NCBI GenBank assembly: GCA_964036275.1
Contig: OZ038436.1
Location: forward strand, 6,544,482-6,608,481
Direction: 5' to 3'
Length of the DNA stretch: 64,000 bases
Source of the DNA: Litoditis marina
Lineage: Eukaryota > Nematoda > Chromadorea > Rhabditida > Rhabditidae
Shown here: piece after piece, positions 38,032 through 51,200 of the stretch
How the letters are laid out: every line of letters starts with the position of its first letter
Position numbering within the stretch: the first letter of the stretch is position 1
Notes under the pieces: model-generated
The model's database searches: none
What the model was told of the DNA's origin: nothing
The model's input: the letters and a program-made list of their open reading frames with translations, nothing else
Position numbers and translations under genes: made by a program

Positions 38032-38165
38032 ATTCTATATCTAACCGGGTTTTTAGGTAACCTAACCCATCTGATTACTTCCAGGTTACCTACCAAGGTA
38101 ACCTCAAAAATGGGTTACCAAAAAAAGGTTAGGTTACCTAAAACCCGGTTAGTTGTAGAATTGGC
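38032..38165. repeat. AACCGGGTTTTTAGG/GGTTACC palindromic repeat
   Basis: Imperfect palindrome with TATATCTAACCGGGTTTTT at one end and AAACCCGGTTAG at the other. Relatives: 22617-22690, 29380-29461, 39287-39375, 51027-51160 and 51330-51432. This copy is one of the most complete. Confidence 0.7.
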
Positions 38166-39151
38166 CGGGAAACAGCACAAGTCCACAAGTTTATCACTTA
38201 TTCTGAAGGTTTTATAGAGCAGCGAGAATGGAGACAAGAGAAAACACAAGTTGACCAGTTAATCTGGAGTTCAAAAAAGGAATAGCTTGCTAGGTTGATA
38301 GATACTAGTGTATTCTCAGTAGAAATATTACACGGAACTCATCACCATGAAGCAAAAACAGGTTGTGAGCATTGAAATGGACTGATGTATGCAAATACTT
38401 CGATAATTCGGCTCCGATTCGGTGTTGACCGAAGTTTATAAAAGAGATGACTACTGCTGAACTGATGAGCAACTTAATTTGAATTCCAATGGAAAACTTG
38501 AGTTAGAACTTAGAACTGCAAGCCTATCGATGGTATTTGAACACGTTTACAAAAAATACAGTAACTAATCATCGGTCATATGAGATTGGCCGAGATTGAT
38601 AATCTTGACCGAGTAATAGATACCCGTTTCATACGGCGAGTATGAATGAAAAAGCACAACCAATTTAATCAAGAACGCTGGCCTATTTATGTAAATGTGT
38701 TTCAAATAAAACTATCGCAGATTCGACGATAAGTGAATGTAACTTCGGAAACAATAATGTATGACGTTCTCTGGACATTCTCTAATGAACAAATACTATA
38801 ATAAACTGATTGAAACGAAGTAAGAGTGAGATGAAGAAATATAAAAAATGAACGATTTATTGCAGCGCGGCAAATTTCATTGATGTTTTGAAAACCCGAA
38901 CCCAAAGCTGCTCCAGTGCGAAATAGAAACCGCAACGCTTTGATCGCGTCACAAGTAAACCAAGCACTTTTCGAGCTTGTTTTGAATTTCCAATTTCCGT
39001 CCTCTTTATTCAATTATTTTATTATAGGTATTCAAGGATTTATGTTAGCTGAACCACATCTCAATACAAACCAAGTTTTTTAGAAGATCTGCTGGTTACT
39101 TTTCTTTCACCGTCTTTTTCCATGACTTAGCGATATTAATGAGGTGATGCT

Positions 39152-39185
39152 TGTTTATATAGTTACTGAAACATTGGAGTAGTTT
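39152..39185 (-). promoter_or_regulatory. snRNA-type promoter (PSE + TATA), divergent to git-1
   Basis: Minus strand ACTACTCCAATGTTTC followed by AGTAACTATATAAACA; TATATAAA begins 6 nt after the core. It ends 38 bp before the git-1 ATG and points away from it. Confidence 0.45.
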
Positions 39186-39222
39186 AGCATGTTACAGGTG
39201 TGTTGCGAGTGAAACTGATGGT

Positions 39223-42200
39223 ATGGACACCACATCGCCTTCTCCGCTAGGTGAGTCGTTTTCATCAACGGATAAGAAGACGCCAATAAGTAACCGAATT
39301 CTTTCCCTTTACCCGCCCAGGTAACCGGGAAAAGGTTAAGTCACCAGAAAACCTTGTTGGATATGGAATTTGTCTAAAAGTCGCATTAGTTTGGCCATAG
39401 GAAATAGTACAAGATTCCATTCCTTGATTACTTCAGAAAAACTACATTATTTGGATCATCGGCTACTTTGGAGGTTGATAAGAATGTGAAGTCCCAAGTG
39501 TATATTTGTGAAAATAGTTGATATTTCCAGCGCACTCTAACCCGATAGAATTCGTGCAATGTGCAGATTGTTCCGCCGAAGACCCCCAATGGGCATCGAT
39601 CAATAGAGGAGTTCTGCTCTGCTCCGACTGCTGCTCCGTACACAGAAATCTAGGTACGTTGGCATGTTACTTTTGCATAGGCGTTTTTCACTGTATGGAC
39701 AACTGACAGTATAACTGTAATACCGTACATGGAGATGTTCTTGTTCTGCACGAACCAGGAAATTGAGGAAATAACCAGTTTTCGATACGTAAAACGGAAA
39801 TTTTGACGATCTTTTTTCTCTGACAAACATACACCGCCAAGGGTCTCTCATTTTTCTGGAAGCTCGCGATACCCCCTTCTTTTTTGAGTCGGGACTCTTC
39901 CAAAATAGTTCCAAACAGCGAATCTCATCAATTTTCGGTTTGAAATTCATCTGTTTTGTATGAAATTAGCTGGTTTTGAAGTCGCGACCCCTACTTTTCG
40001 TCAAAATTAGTCCGCATCCCCCCATCTCCGAGGAGGCCTTGGCGGTGTATGCTGACAAACAAAGAGTGAAACTGGGAAATGGTGTTGCTTTTCTTCCAAG
40101 AAAATCCAAGAAATCTTGTTGGACAAAAATCGTAGAGTGGGTCGTATTTAAACCGAGGTATTTCTATTCAGAAAAGAATCAGACCTCATTGGTGTGACTC
40201 GGGCATAACTAAGTAAGTAACTTTTCAGGTCGTCATATTTCGCAGGTTCGATCTCTGAAAAAAGGTCTCTGGGACACTCCACAACTGGAACTCGTCAAAC
40301 TATTACATAGGTGAGGTAGATATCTTTTGTTCATTTTGAAACTAGTCAGCTTTATAAACGATTATCGTATATTGTCACGCCACGTATAATAACTGAGAAT
40401 CAGGATCCAAATTGTGTCACAGAACAGGCTCCTTTTTCGTTCACTTCGTGATGACATGCCTAGTTTTAATGCAAAATCTTATTGATTCTAGTCACTTAGA
40501 AAAACTGGTTTTGTGTTGTGGTGACACAAAACCAGTTTTGATTGTATAGTGGTTTATTGTATAGAAACAACTAGAATACATTTCCTCGTTTGAAACCAGC
40601 TTTGTTGGATGTTCTATTGAGACACCCGTTTATCTCACAATCGCGCGCAGCGCGAAGCGCTGTGCGAGATTTGTCTTTGGTCCGGCTAATGCGCGCCTCC
40701 GTTTTTTTAGTTTTCCCATAAAAATGCTCAAATTCGCAAAACGGAACTTTTACAAACTTGGGAAGTTTCTACAGCATATTTGTAAATCGTGTTTCAAATT
40801 TGAAAAAAATCGGTGAAGTTTGAGCCAAGTTATGATGTTTTCGCTTCATCAAGAGCGCCAACTTCCGTCGTGTTTCCTTCCTTCCTTCCTTCCTTCCTTC
40901 CGTCTATTGTGCTGTGATGCTAACTCTGCCAGAACTAACCGGATTTGGCTTAAATTTGTAGTGATAACAGAACTCGTATAAAAACGGAATGAGCGCAAAT
41001 TTTTTTTTGAAAAAAATTATTTTTCACCAAGTTACGACCTTCCGAAATAAATGTCTCTGCGTCTCTTCATTTTGTGCACTCTCTCGCTCTCTCTGTCAGG
41101 TCGGCTATGCAAACTGTCTTGTAACTTAGGGTAAAACTGACCGATTTCGATGAAATTTTAAATATGTTACCATCGTGACTTTAATATGAGTAAAAAGTAT
41201 TCTATCGGTGACGTCAGTCAGGATTCTGGAGACCCGATGACGTCATCTTTGAAAAGTGCAAAGTTGACGTCAAATATTTCTCCAAATTATGACAACAGTT
41301 GGCAAGTGGGTTATTAACGATGGAGCTCCATAAAAAGGTGTCGTATTCTGGGATTCTGAAAGCCAGATGACGTCATATTCAAAAGTTCAAAGTTGACGTC
41401 AAATATGTTCTCAAATGATAATAATAGTTGGCAAGTGGGGTATTAACGGTAAAACTTCATCTAAACATGACGTATTCTGGGATTCTGGAAGCCGAATGAC
41501 GTCATTTTTGAAAAGTGCAAAGCTGACGTCACATATATTTTCAAATGATGGTAATATCTTAGAAAGGGTCAATTAACGGTGAAACTCAATCTGAACATGA
41601 CGTATTCTGGGATTCTGAACGCTGGATGACGTCATTTTTGAAAAGTGCAAAGTTGACGTCACATATATTTTCAAATGTGAAAATATCTCCAAAATGGTAT
41701 ATTAACGATGAAACTTTATCTAAATATGACTTATTCTGGAATTCAGGAAGCCAGATCTCAGATGACGTCAACTCAAAAAAAATTTACGTGAAATATGTTT
41801 TCGAATGCTGAAAGTTTTTTAAAAATGGTCAATTCACGATGAAACTTCATTCAAACATGACGTATTCTGGGATTCTGAAGGGCAGATGAAGTAAGTTTTT
41901 AGAACTGCAATGTTGACGTCATTTTTTTTGAATGGTGGTAATACTTGACAAGTGGTTCATTAAGAAAACAATTTTATATGCACCGTACAGATCAAACCAC
42001 CTCTCTACATACCTACGGCATGTATACAAAAACAGAAAAATTCATGAAAAAGTGGGGGCCCAACGACTGTGAGGTTTGTCTTCTGCTGTGCGCCCCTTAG
42101 ACAGCTACTCTCAAATGGAGCAGCTACTGCTACAAAAACCGAAAAATACTAATATACTCAAGTATAACTGTTCATTACAAACATACAAAAGTCGTAAAAT

Positions 42201-45200
42201 ATTTTTTTCAAACCTGTAAACTAGAATCTACAAATAACAGCTGCGAAAGAAAGAACAACTGTTGAATAATATGACAAGCGTAGCACCTAGAGTTGAAGTA
42301 ACGACAAAAAACTGCAAACCATTGTGCACAACACCAGAAACTTTACAATTGACTACGTTGAGTTAACATCTGTGGTTTGCAGATTCTAGTTTACAGGTTT
42401 GAAAAAAATATTTTACGACTTTTGTATGTTTGTAATGAACAGTTATACTTGAGTATATTAGTATTTTTCGGTTTTTGTAGCAGTAGCTGCTCCATTTGAG
42501 AGTAGCTGTCTAAGGGGCGCACAGCAGAAGACAAATCTCACAGTCGTTGGGCCCCCACTTTTTCATGAATCAAGACTTTGAACTACCCTACTTTCAGCAG
42601 TAATCGCAGTTTACTGGTGAAAAGCTAAGCACCTGATTAATATTCGTTCAATTTTTTTGGCTGTCGGAAAACTTGATTGGAGTGTGATTATTTCTATATT
42701 CATGTTGTTTCTGTCAGCTGCTTCTCCAATTTCCAAGCGAAAACCAACGTCAAGTGAACACATTTCCTTATATTCAGATCCGGTTCTAACCGTGTTTGGG
42801 AGCATGCTCTGCTCGATCCTTCCTCGGCATCCAAATTCAAGAAAAAACCCACCCCAAGGTACGTTTGGAAGATAGATTTTGTTCTGAAAGTTGGAAAGAT
42901 TCGAGGATTTTTTTGAACAGACTACACATATCAGAAAATGGGTCTCAAATTGATAGGAAAGTGACAAATCTCGGTCGAGAAAGGTGTTTTGATGCGGTAT
43001 GTCAACAGCGATATATTCATGAATACCCTTTTTTTCCCCAATATTAGCAAATCTAAAACATAAACATATTTTTTTGTTTCACCTTAAGGTTGTTCTCATA
43101 TTAATGATTCCAGTGACCCTGTTTTGCCGACAAAGGAATCTTTTATCAAAATGAAGTATCTGGATCAGGCATTCACTTTGAAAACGACAGGAGATGAGGT
43201 TGTTTTGGACGATCTGAATAAACAACTGTGGGCCTGTGTTAGAACTGCGCACGTGGATACTACGCTCAGGTACGAAAACTGAAACTTTGATATATTGATT
43301 AAATGAATACTTGAATAGTAATTCAGTAATTCAACAATTTTGCTGTTTTCTCATGAAATAAGAATATATTTGGTCACTGTTCATGTACAAATAGAGGAGT
43401 TTACTCTTTTGTTGTGGACAGACTCGACGAATTATCCATCCCGACATTAACTTCGTTAACAATTTTTGACCGAAGAGATGTTTTCTTGCCCATAAACAAA
43501 TCCTTTGGTTGACCATTACATTTTGTAGCTATTGGGTGATAAAATAGTCGTTATCTTGACGAATTAAATGTTTTCCAGTGAGGTGTGAGTGTTCTAGAGG
43601 AAGTGACACGTTTTCTATCCAAGTACGGAGAACATGATGATTTTGAATCGAAAATGTACTATTCAAATGTTTTCTGATATTAGCAATTTGAGTTTTGCAG
43701 ACTTTTGGCCCTGGGAGCGGACCCGAATTACCTGGATGTTTCGAGTGGTTTCACTCCACTTCACGTGACTGCGAAGGAAGGGCAGAACATGCAGGTCAGT
43801 TCGGGTTGTTTATGTTTTCATAGACCAGTGATGTGGTCCGAATAGTCGGAAAAAATTGAAAAACGGACTATTCTTTTTCTCAGAAACCCAAACTATTAGT
43901 CTATTTTCGATGAAAAGTCATTATTTTTCGTGTATTTAAATCTAAAACGGACTAGTTTTCGTCGAGTAGTCTGACCTTATTGGTGTTGGTTTCTTTTCGA
44001 GATTTGTCTCGAAATGGAAACAGTTTTTCGATTTCAAACGTAGTTCGAATAAGTGGTTGTGATTCACATGTTTTACGACTGCTTGAAGGACGTTATTTCT
44101 CCCTCGTTTCATAAGTTGGAGCAGGGAGAAAAGTTTTGTAATTTTGTTCAATTTTCTCACATCATAGTCATATTCCAGGCCGAACTGCTGTTTCTGTATG
44201 GAGCGGACCCAAGTTTCGTGAATGGCGACTCTCAAACTCCATCTCAGGTGGCCACGCAGGAAGGACACGTGAGTTGCACGTGTTATCATTAAAGTTGGCC
44301 AACTTTGATTGAATAGCTACAAAAGAGTTTCTGCTTACTTTGTAAAGATTCTCGGCTATCTTTTATGCAAAATCATGATGTTTTAAATGTTTGGATGGTA
44401 AAACGAAACAAGTTCCGTTTTGAAAAGTAGTCGAATCTTACGGGTGTTCGATAACAATGATGTGCACTGTCGCAGTTATCTTTACTCTTATTCCAGCCAA
44501 ATTAAAAATAACTCAACAACGCATGTTGTAAAATTGACAGAGGAATGATGAATGCAAATTTTGAATCTAGAAAGCGGTTTACTGTACTTTAGATTGAATT
44601 ATTATTATTCGTAATCTGTTTACAGACCGAATTAGGAATTCGACTCAAGGAAATTTGCTACGAAATAACGAACAGAATGTCTCTGTTTCTATGTGGAAGA
44701 AAACCGGATCACGCGGTGGGTGAAACATTCATTTGAAGTCTAAAGATGGCCTGACAGGAACCAAATCTCGTTTTAGTCCTATTTTTGATGCAAAATCATC
44801 GATTTTTCAAGTTGAAATCAAAAACGGACCCTTTTTGTGTTCAATACATTAGATCTAACCTTTCTTGGAACAGCATCATAGACATGCCCCAGTAGAGTTG
44901 TCCTAACAATCGGAAATATCAAGAAACGCGCTAACTTTTTGCCAAATTCAGGAGTATTTGTCAAATTCGGATGAAAAACCATAAAATTCACGTACTTGCA
45001 TCTAATAACGAACTACTTCTCGTCTAATAGTTACACCTTACTGGTATTTGATTATATTTGGGGTATGATGAATGGTCTGGATACGCGTATTCCTAATGCA
45101 TTGCAATGTTTCGTCGGCACTTTATATTAGGGAGAAGCGGAGAATTCTTTCAGCACAACCATCAAATTAGGCGTAACGCGTTTGAATGTTTCGCCCGTTC

Positions 45201-48200
45201 TATATAAGTGGAGCGGGTATGTTATTGTGTATGTTATTGTGTATCTGAAACTTTTAATACTTTCAGCACAAACAGCACTTTCTGATTCCGGAGCTAACGG
45301 GGAAATATGAAATGGACGATCTTCGAATTATAAGGAAACAACTTCAGTCGACCACGAATTCGCAATTCGAGAAAATAGCACAGGATATCTATGATGAGGT
45401 TAGTTTCGTTGCAGATTGTAGCAGATTGGTGTAAGTTGTGGATTTGTGATGGAAGAATTCAAAAGGCACCACTTACCCGTTTTTTGATTCTAATGGTTTG
45501 GTTGGAGTGAAGATTTTGTGTGTGAAAAGGAGTTGGACAAACAAATAAAAGTTTCTATGGTCAAGGGATGTGCTCGATTATTCGTGTTGTTCTTTACCTG
45601 AGTGTATTTTTCTCTAACATCTACAGAATATAGAGAAAAGCGGCCCGTTTAAACTTGAGATCTTTTCATTTTCAATGCATCAGGTTTGACCCATTTTATA
45701 ATGAAAAAAGGGTAATTCACAACGCAATACCACTTCGAAAGCTAGATTTCGTGGGCGACTGTAGTTCGTAGGCATCCAGAAATCCACCCGGTTGCTTTTG
45801 TAAGGAAAGGTTGGCTAGTTCTGAAAAGCAGTTCGGTTGCTTTTAAAGTCACCGAATTTTCTCTACAAAAGCAACCGGGTTTTCTTTTTGGTTGCTGAAC
45901 CTGGTTGCTTGTGTAACTAGCCGAGGCGCGACGTTGTGAGTGTGATTATTTCCACTGGTATTCAACTATTATTTAATTCTTTTATTACAGGTAGATCGCC
46001 GGGAAACGCAGGCCGCCTGGGTTTCACTGACTCAGGAAAAGACAATGATTGCCGGAAATGAACAATGCGTCGCCGTTTTTCTACCGGTTAGTGTCACTTT
46101 TGATGTTTTTCATATTATCTTTTCATGTATCATCTTTCCTTTGTTTGAATCGCGCAAGCTAGACTTCAATTGATTCAGTTTCAGACTTGATGGAAAATTT
46201 CTAGATAAATAAACTTGTTTCATTGAAAATAAGTTCATTATCACATTTAGTGAGGTTCATCTCTACGTTCTATTTGAGGGATTAAACACGTGAAAGTGTA
46301 TATTGGACAGGTTTCATGACTCTTTTTTAGTTTTAGTGTTTCATAGTTCTTATTCTATTTGCAGTTGAATCCCAACTTCTCGGCTACTCGAAATCAGCTG
46401 CGACAGAAATTGGCGAAATACGATGTCAGGGAATTTGCGACCATTGTCATTGACATACTCAAGGTTGGTGGAACAATATGACACATGAAAGAGAGATGAA
46501 GATGTAGATCAAGGCATTTGAAGTTTCGAGTTTGTAGTTCAATCAAACACAGCAGAACTTTTTAATCGACTCTCGACACGCATCTTAACGAAAGGTCTAA
46601 GAGCTCTAAGTTGTTTCTGTGAAGCCTGGTAAATTCGCTCATAGTTAGATGATTTGTTAACTGAGTTGTTTGGTGCGAACACTTGAAGTCGGACGTATTT
46701 CAATTAAAGATGTTTTTCAATGAAATATCCTCAGCCTCACGTTATATGCACATATCAGTTAGGGACGACCATTCTACAAAAAGGAACCACCTTTTCGAAT
46801 CAAATTCGTGGAACTTCATGATTTTGCACCAGAGGAGTCTGTTTTGGGCATTTTTCTGACTATTTGGAGAACTTTAATATAGTATGTTTATATGTTTTTA
46901 GGAAACAAAGCGTCGGTACTTGGGTGAACCTTTGACTGAAGAAATTATCGAATCCTCCAACAACAATCCCAATATGCTATCGTAAGTTCGGCTATTTCAT
47001 TCGAATGTTTCACAAGAGAGAGTTGAGATGTTTGTCCCAAAAGTGTGTTTGGGTTTACATTTTACATCGATTCGTCGAGTTTTGTGACGAAGTTCACCTG
47101 AATGTTTCGACGTTTCTATCAATAGCCGTTATTCCTAACGGACACGATATACAGTGATAACCACTATCAACGAGTAATTGAGCTGTTTCGAACATTATTT
47201 TATTCATGTTAATAGTTGATAGTGAAAGTGTTCTGAGTTTTGGCTATCTATATTATTTCATGAGTTCATTTGTTCAAGCCCACTTGAGTGTTTTGTAAAT
47301 TTTTCAAGTAGCTGCAATTCTTACCAAACACAATGGATTAACTTCCACTTTTCACCAATTAGTAATTAAGTGGTTTCAAACAACATTTATCTCCCGTACT
47401 TCCGTTGATAGTTGATAGTTAGAGCGAAATTGGTTGATTTTTGGCTATCATGTCAGTTCATGTTCAAATTTACCTGAATGTTTCGTCGTTTGTATCAATA
47501 CTCGTTATTCATAACGGGCACGATACAACGGTAACCACAATCAACGAATAATTGAGCTGTTTTAAACATCATTCTATTTGTATAAGTTAAAGCAAAGTGG
47601 GTAGATTTTTACCTATCTATATTAGTTCATGAGCACATTTGTTCAAGCTCACTTGAATGTTTCGTGATTTGTATTTGTAGCTGTCCTTCCTAAATGACAC
47701 GATTGATGATTCCACCGCGTTCTCAACAACAGCTTTATTAAATAAGGAACACGCGTCCTCGATTTTAGACGCTTCGCAAATGATTCGCGTGAAAATAAGC
47801 GCGATACGCAGCGAATTAGTGCTGCGACAATTCAAAATTGCAGTGGAATACAGTGTCCCGCCACCAAAACTTTGTGGACGGAGCTCAATACAAGTTTGAT
47901 CGCAAAAATTACTGTAGGCGAGAACGCCGTGATTCATAGACTCATTATCAGAATTCAGAAATGAATAACGAAACGGTTTCAAACAACATCTTCATCGGTA
48001 ATAGCAATAGTTGATCAGGTCATTTTTTCAAGTTCACTCAAATGTTTTGTCATTCATATTAATATCATTGCATTATTTCTAAATGTTTATATAAATATAA
48101 ATTGACATATTTTGAAGGATGCTGATGACTCCCACGAATAATGCCTCCAACACCGACTATGATGAAGTGGCCGATTTCACTGGAAACACGAGGAATAGTG

Positions 48201-51200
48201 CAAATACGAGGTGGGGTTGTCTTCATACACTGCCACATAAAAGGAAGGGGCAGTCGCGAACAAATCCTTGTGAAAAGATGGGGGTCGCGAACTGTTACCT
48301 AACAAATTTCATTCGAAATCAGTGATAATCTTACGGGAATTTGAAAGAATGTCGCCGGTAGTGGGGGGTTGTGATACTAGAAATCAGGGATGGGTCGCAA
48401 TCATTTTGAGGGAGTGAGAGGTCCTTGGCGGTGTGTGATTGTCTTCTTCGATGGTTAGCAAAGTTTTTAGTGAATCGATGCATACAACCAGAATGCAACC
48501 AGGTTGCATGTGTACGAAACTGTTGGTTGCATCTCAAATGCTACCAAATTTATCTACAGTGAGATATTTTGGTTATGTAAAGTGATTTTGGTTGTATTTG
48601 AAATGCATTGTATTTGAAAGCAACCAATAGTCTGGTGCACATGCAACCTGGGTGCTTGTGTAATTGGCCGTAAATCGATCACTTTTTAAAACGTTTCCGG
48701 TTGGTAGACATTTGGTTGATTCTGGCTGTACAGATAAATTACACCGAAAAGGAGAAATGTCTGAATGTTTCTCAAAAATTCGTCTGTTTTTCTTCAAATT
48801 CTAATCAAACTGACATCTGAAAAGATAATTCGGTGAAAATAGATGGATTTGCTTTTTTTTCGGATTTAGCGATAAATGCGGTTGAATTTTCATGTTAGTA
48901 CTACTCCGAACTTAGTTATTTAGTGTTTAGATGTAATTGGGTGCGTTTTAGAATAGATTAGAATAATTTATTGATTTATTCCCTGTTTGCCGCGTGATTT
49001 TTCACCTTGGTAAATGTTCCACTCCAATAATATGTTTTCAGGTCTTCTTGTAACAAAACGCGTTCTTCCGATTCGATTGGCGAGGGGGCGGAGCCTAAAT
49101 TTTCATCGGACGAAATTCTCGAATTGCGGGAAAGATTGAGCGAATCGGAGAGTAGACTGCACACATTGACATCTACCAGTCAACAAATACTCAAGTGGGT
49201 GGAAAATTACTAAAGAATTGAAAAACGTTTCAACATAATAATACAGGTTATACTTTACAACTTGTATGCCTCGAGAGAGGAGAAAGACAGAGAGAATAGG
49301 TATAACGGACTGTGAACTTACTTTCAATGTTGCAGTTAATGCTAATGAAAAGAATTTCGAGAAAAATGAAAGTGATGAAGCCATTAGATTGCGAAATATT
49401 GACACAGATGAATAAAAAACAGCAGTTTGTGTTGTAGATGTAGTGTCGGGTATGCTAGTGTATAGACTCTGGCTGGTTTGGCCAATTAAGCGCAGTCGAG
49501 TGTTTCGCCACCTCTTTATAAGCAGCTTCTGCTAATGGTCTTTAGTTCTTCGTATCGGTCCAATATCAATACAAATCAATTCAATTGTTTAATTTAATGT
49601 TTTTCTGACTGTCAAAAACCAACTCAATTTAGTCCAGATTTTATCCTGGTTTTTTTGGAAACGTTTCGGTTTAGAAATGGAAAACATCAAACGCAGTCGA
49701 GTGTAGCACCACCTCTTTATAACGAGCCTTGGCTAGTGCTGTTTAGTGCTTGATGGTTGAGGGAAAACGGTGTAACTTTAAACTTTATAGATAGTACTCA
49801 TTATTTCTAGTTTTTTTATTCATTTTCATAATAACTTTATTCTAGTTGACTTCATTTTCAAATCATATAAGTTAGTTTATTTAATTGTAGCTCTTTTCAT
49901 TTTGATAATTCATACATTCCTGGTCGTCCGGGTTATTGTACAGTTGAGGATGTAATGATATCATTAGTTCGAGTGGGGAGGTGGTAATTTCACTTGTAAA
50001 ATGTCACGTATTTTCAGAATTCTCTCAAGTCTCCGGTCTTCAATGGACAATGTACGCGCGGAGAATATCAGTCTAAAGAACGAGGTGGGTGCCTGGTTTA
50101 TTCAGTATAAAAATACATAGTTTTTAGCTCGTTTCGACCGAAAATGAATAAATAAGACTACTTTTGAAGGTACGGTAACAAAAGTGACATTTTGCATCAT
50201 GTTCGAATGAATCATTTGATCACTAGAAACGAGCACTTCTCGTTATCTGTTTGCATAATTTTTGTTATTCACTCAGCTCGAAAAATGCAAAATGGGTTAC
50301 CTACACATAACCTGCAAAAACGTTTGGAATATAAGCAAATATAGCGCCTTTCGTTAGAAGTATATATTGCCATGGATCATGCTTAAGCATCTAGTTGGCT
50401 GTGTGATATTGATTTTCTCTTGACCTACCCCTAATCAATATATTTCCAGGTTTCTCGTCTGACAGAACAGATTTCGTTGGCGCGTCGTCTTCCCTCCCCA
50501 GCCACATTTCAACAGGGAAACGGGGGAATTGGAGGGGAGTTACAGGCTCCTCCCACCAGACAGAATACAGGTTTGAATGGCGAATTCTTCATTGAACCCG
50601 GTATTTCATTTACCCCAGCAGTTAACCAATAACCAAAGGGTTACCTGGTAAACCCTTTTGTTAACCGATTTGTAACTACGAATTTCACTGGAAATACATT
50701 GTAAAAAAGGGTTACAATGGGGTTAACAAAAGGGTCATCTGGTAACTCAGTTAGCACTTACGGCTTATCTGATACGGATAGTCTGATACGGATAGCCTGG
50801 TCCCACAAAAATTCAAAAAACTTTCTTGACTATTGTAGTTTCCCATGTAGTTTCATTCATTGCAATAGCAAACGGCTTACTTTTCGTAGAATCAGATCTC
50901 ACTGGTGTGAGCGGTGTGTTAGATACGTATCGATTGGGTGTTCTCATAGTTAACTACCAGGTGCGATAGTGGCGGTTCGAGGGTTTGAAGTTTGAAGAAT
51001 TGAACATATTTTCTACCTAAGCGAAGGATACCCCCCGTAACTCGTTTTTTCAGGTTACCTCAATAGGTAACCGATTGGTAAGATGAAATTGAAACCAGTT
51101 GTCTACTGAGATAACCCAAAAAAACGGGTTAGCATAACCCGTTAGATAAAGAGTTGGTCCAATGTTTCATCGTATTTCAGGTGACTTTTCGTCGGACCGT

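Larger units (their letters stand above)
37716..39222. other. Divergent promoter region of C2CD5 and git-1
   Basis: 1.5 kb separates the two start codons, which face away from each other, so core promoters probably lie here. It contains a GGTTACC hairpin repeat (38032-38165) and a minus-strand snRNA-type promoter (39152-39185). No other gene is supported. Confidence 0.6.

Noticed and set aside
44718..44738. PSE-like word on the minus strand beside git-1 exon 8
   Set aside because: The core is present but there is no TATA, no array and the upstream half of the motif is missing; too weak to list as a promoter.
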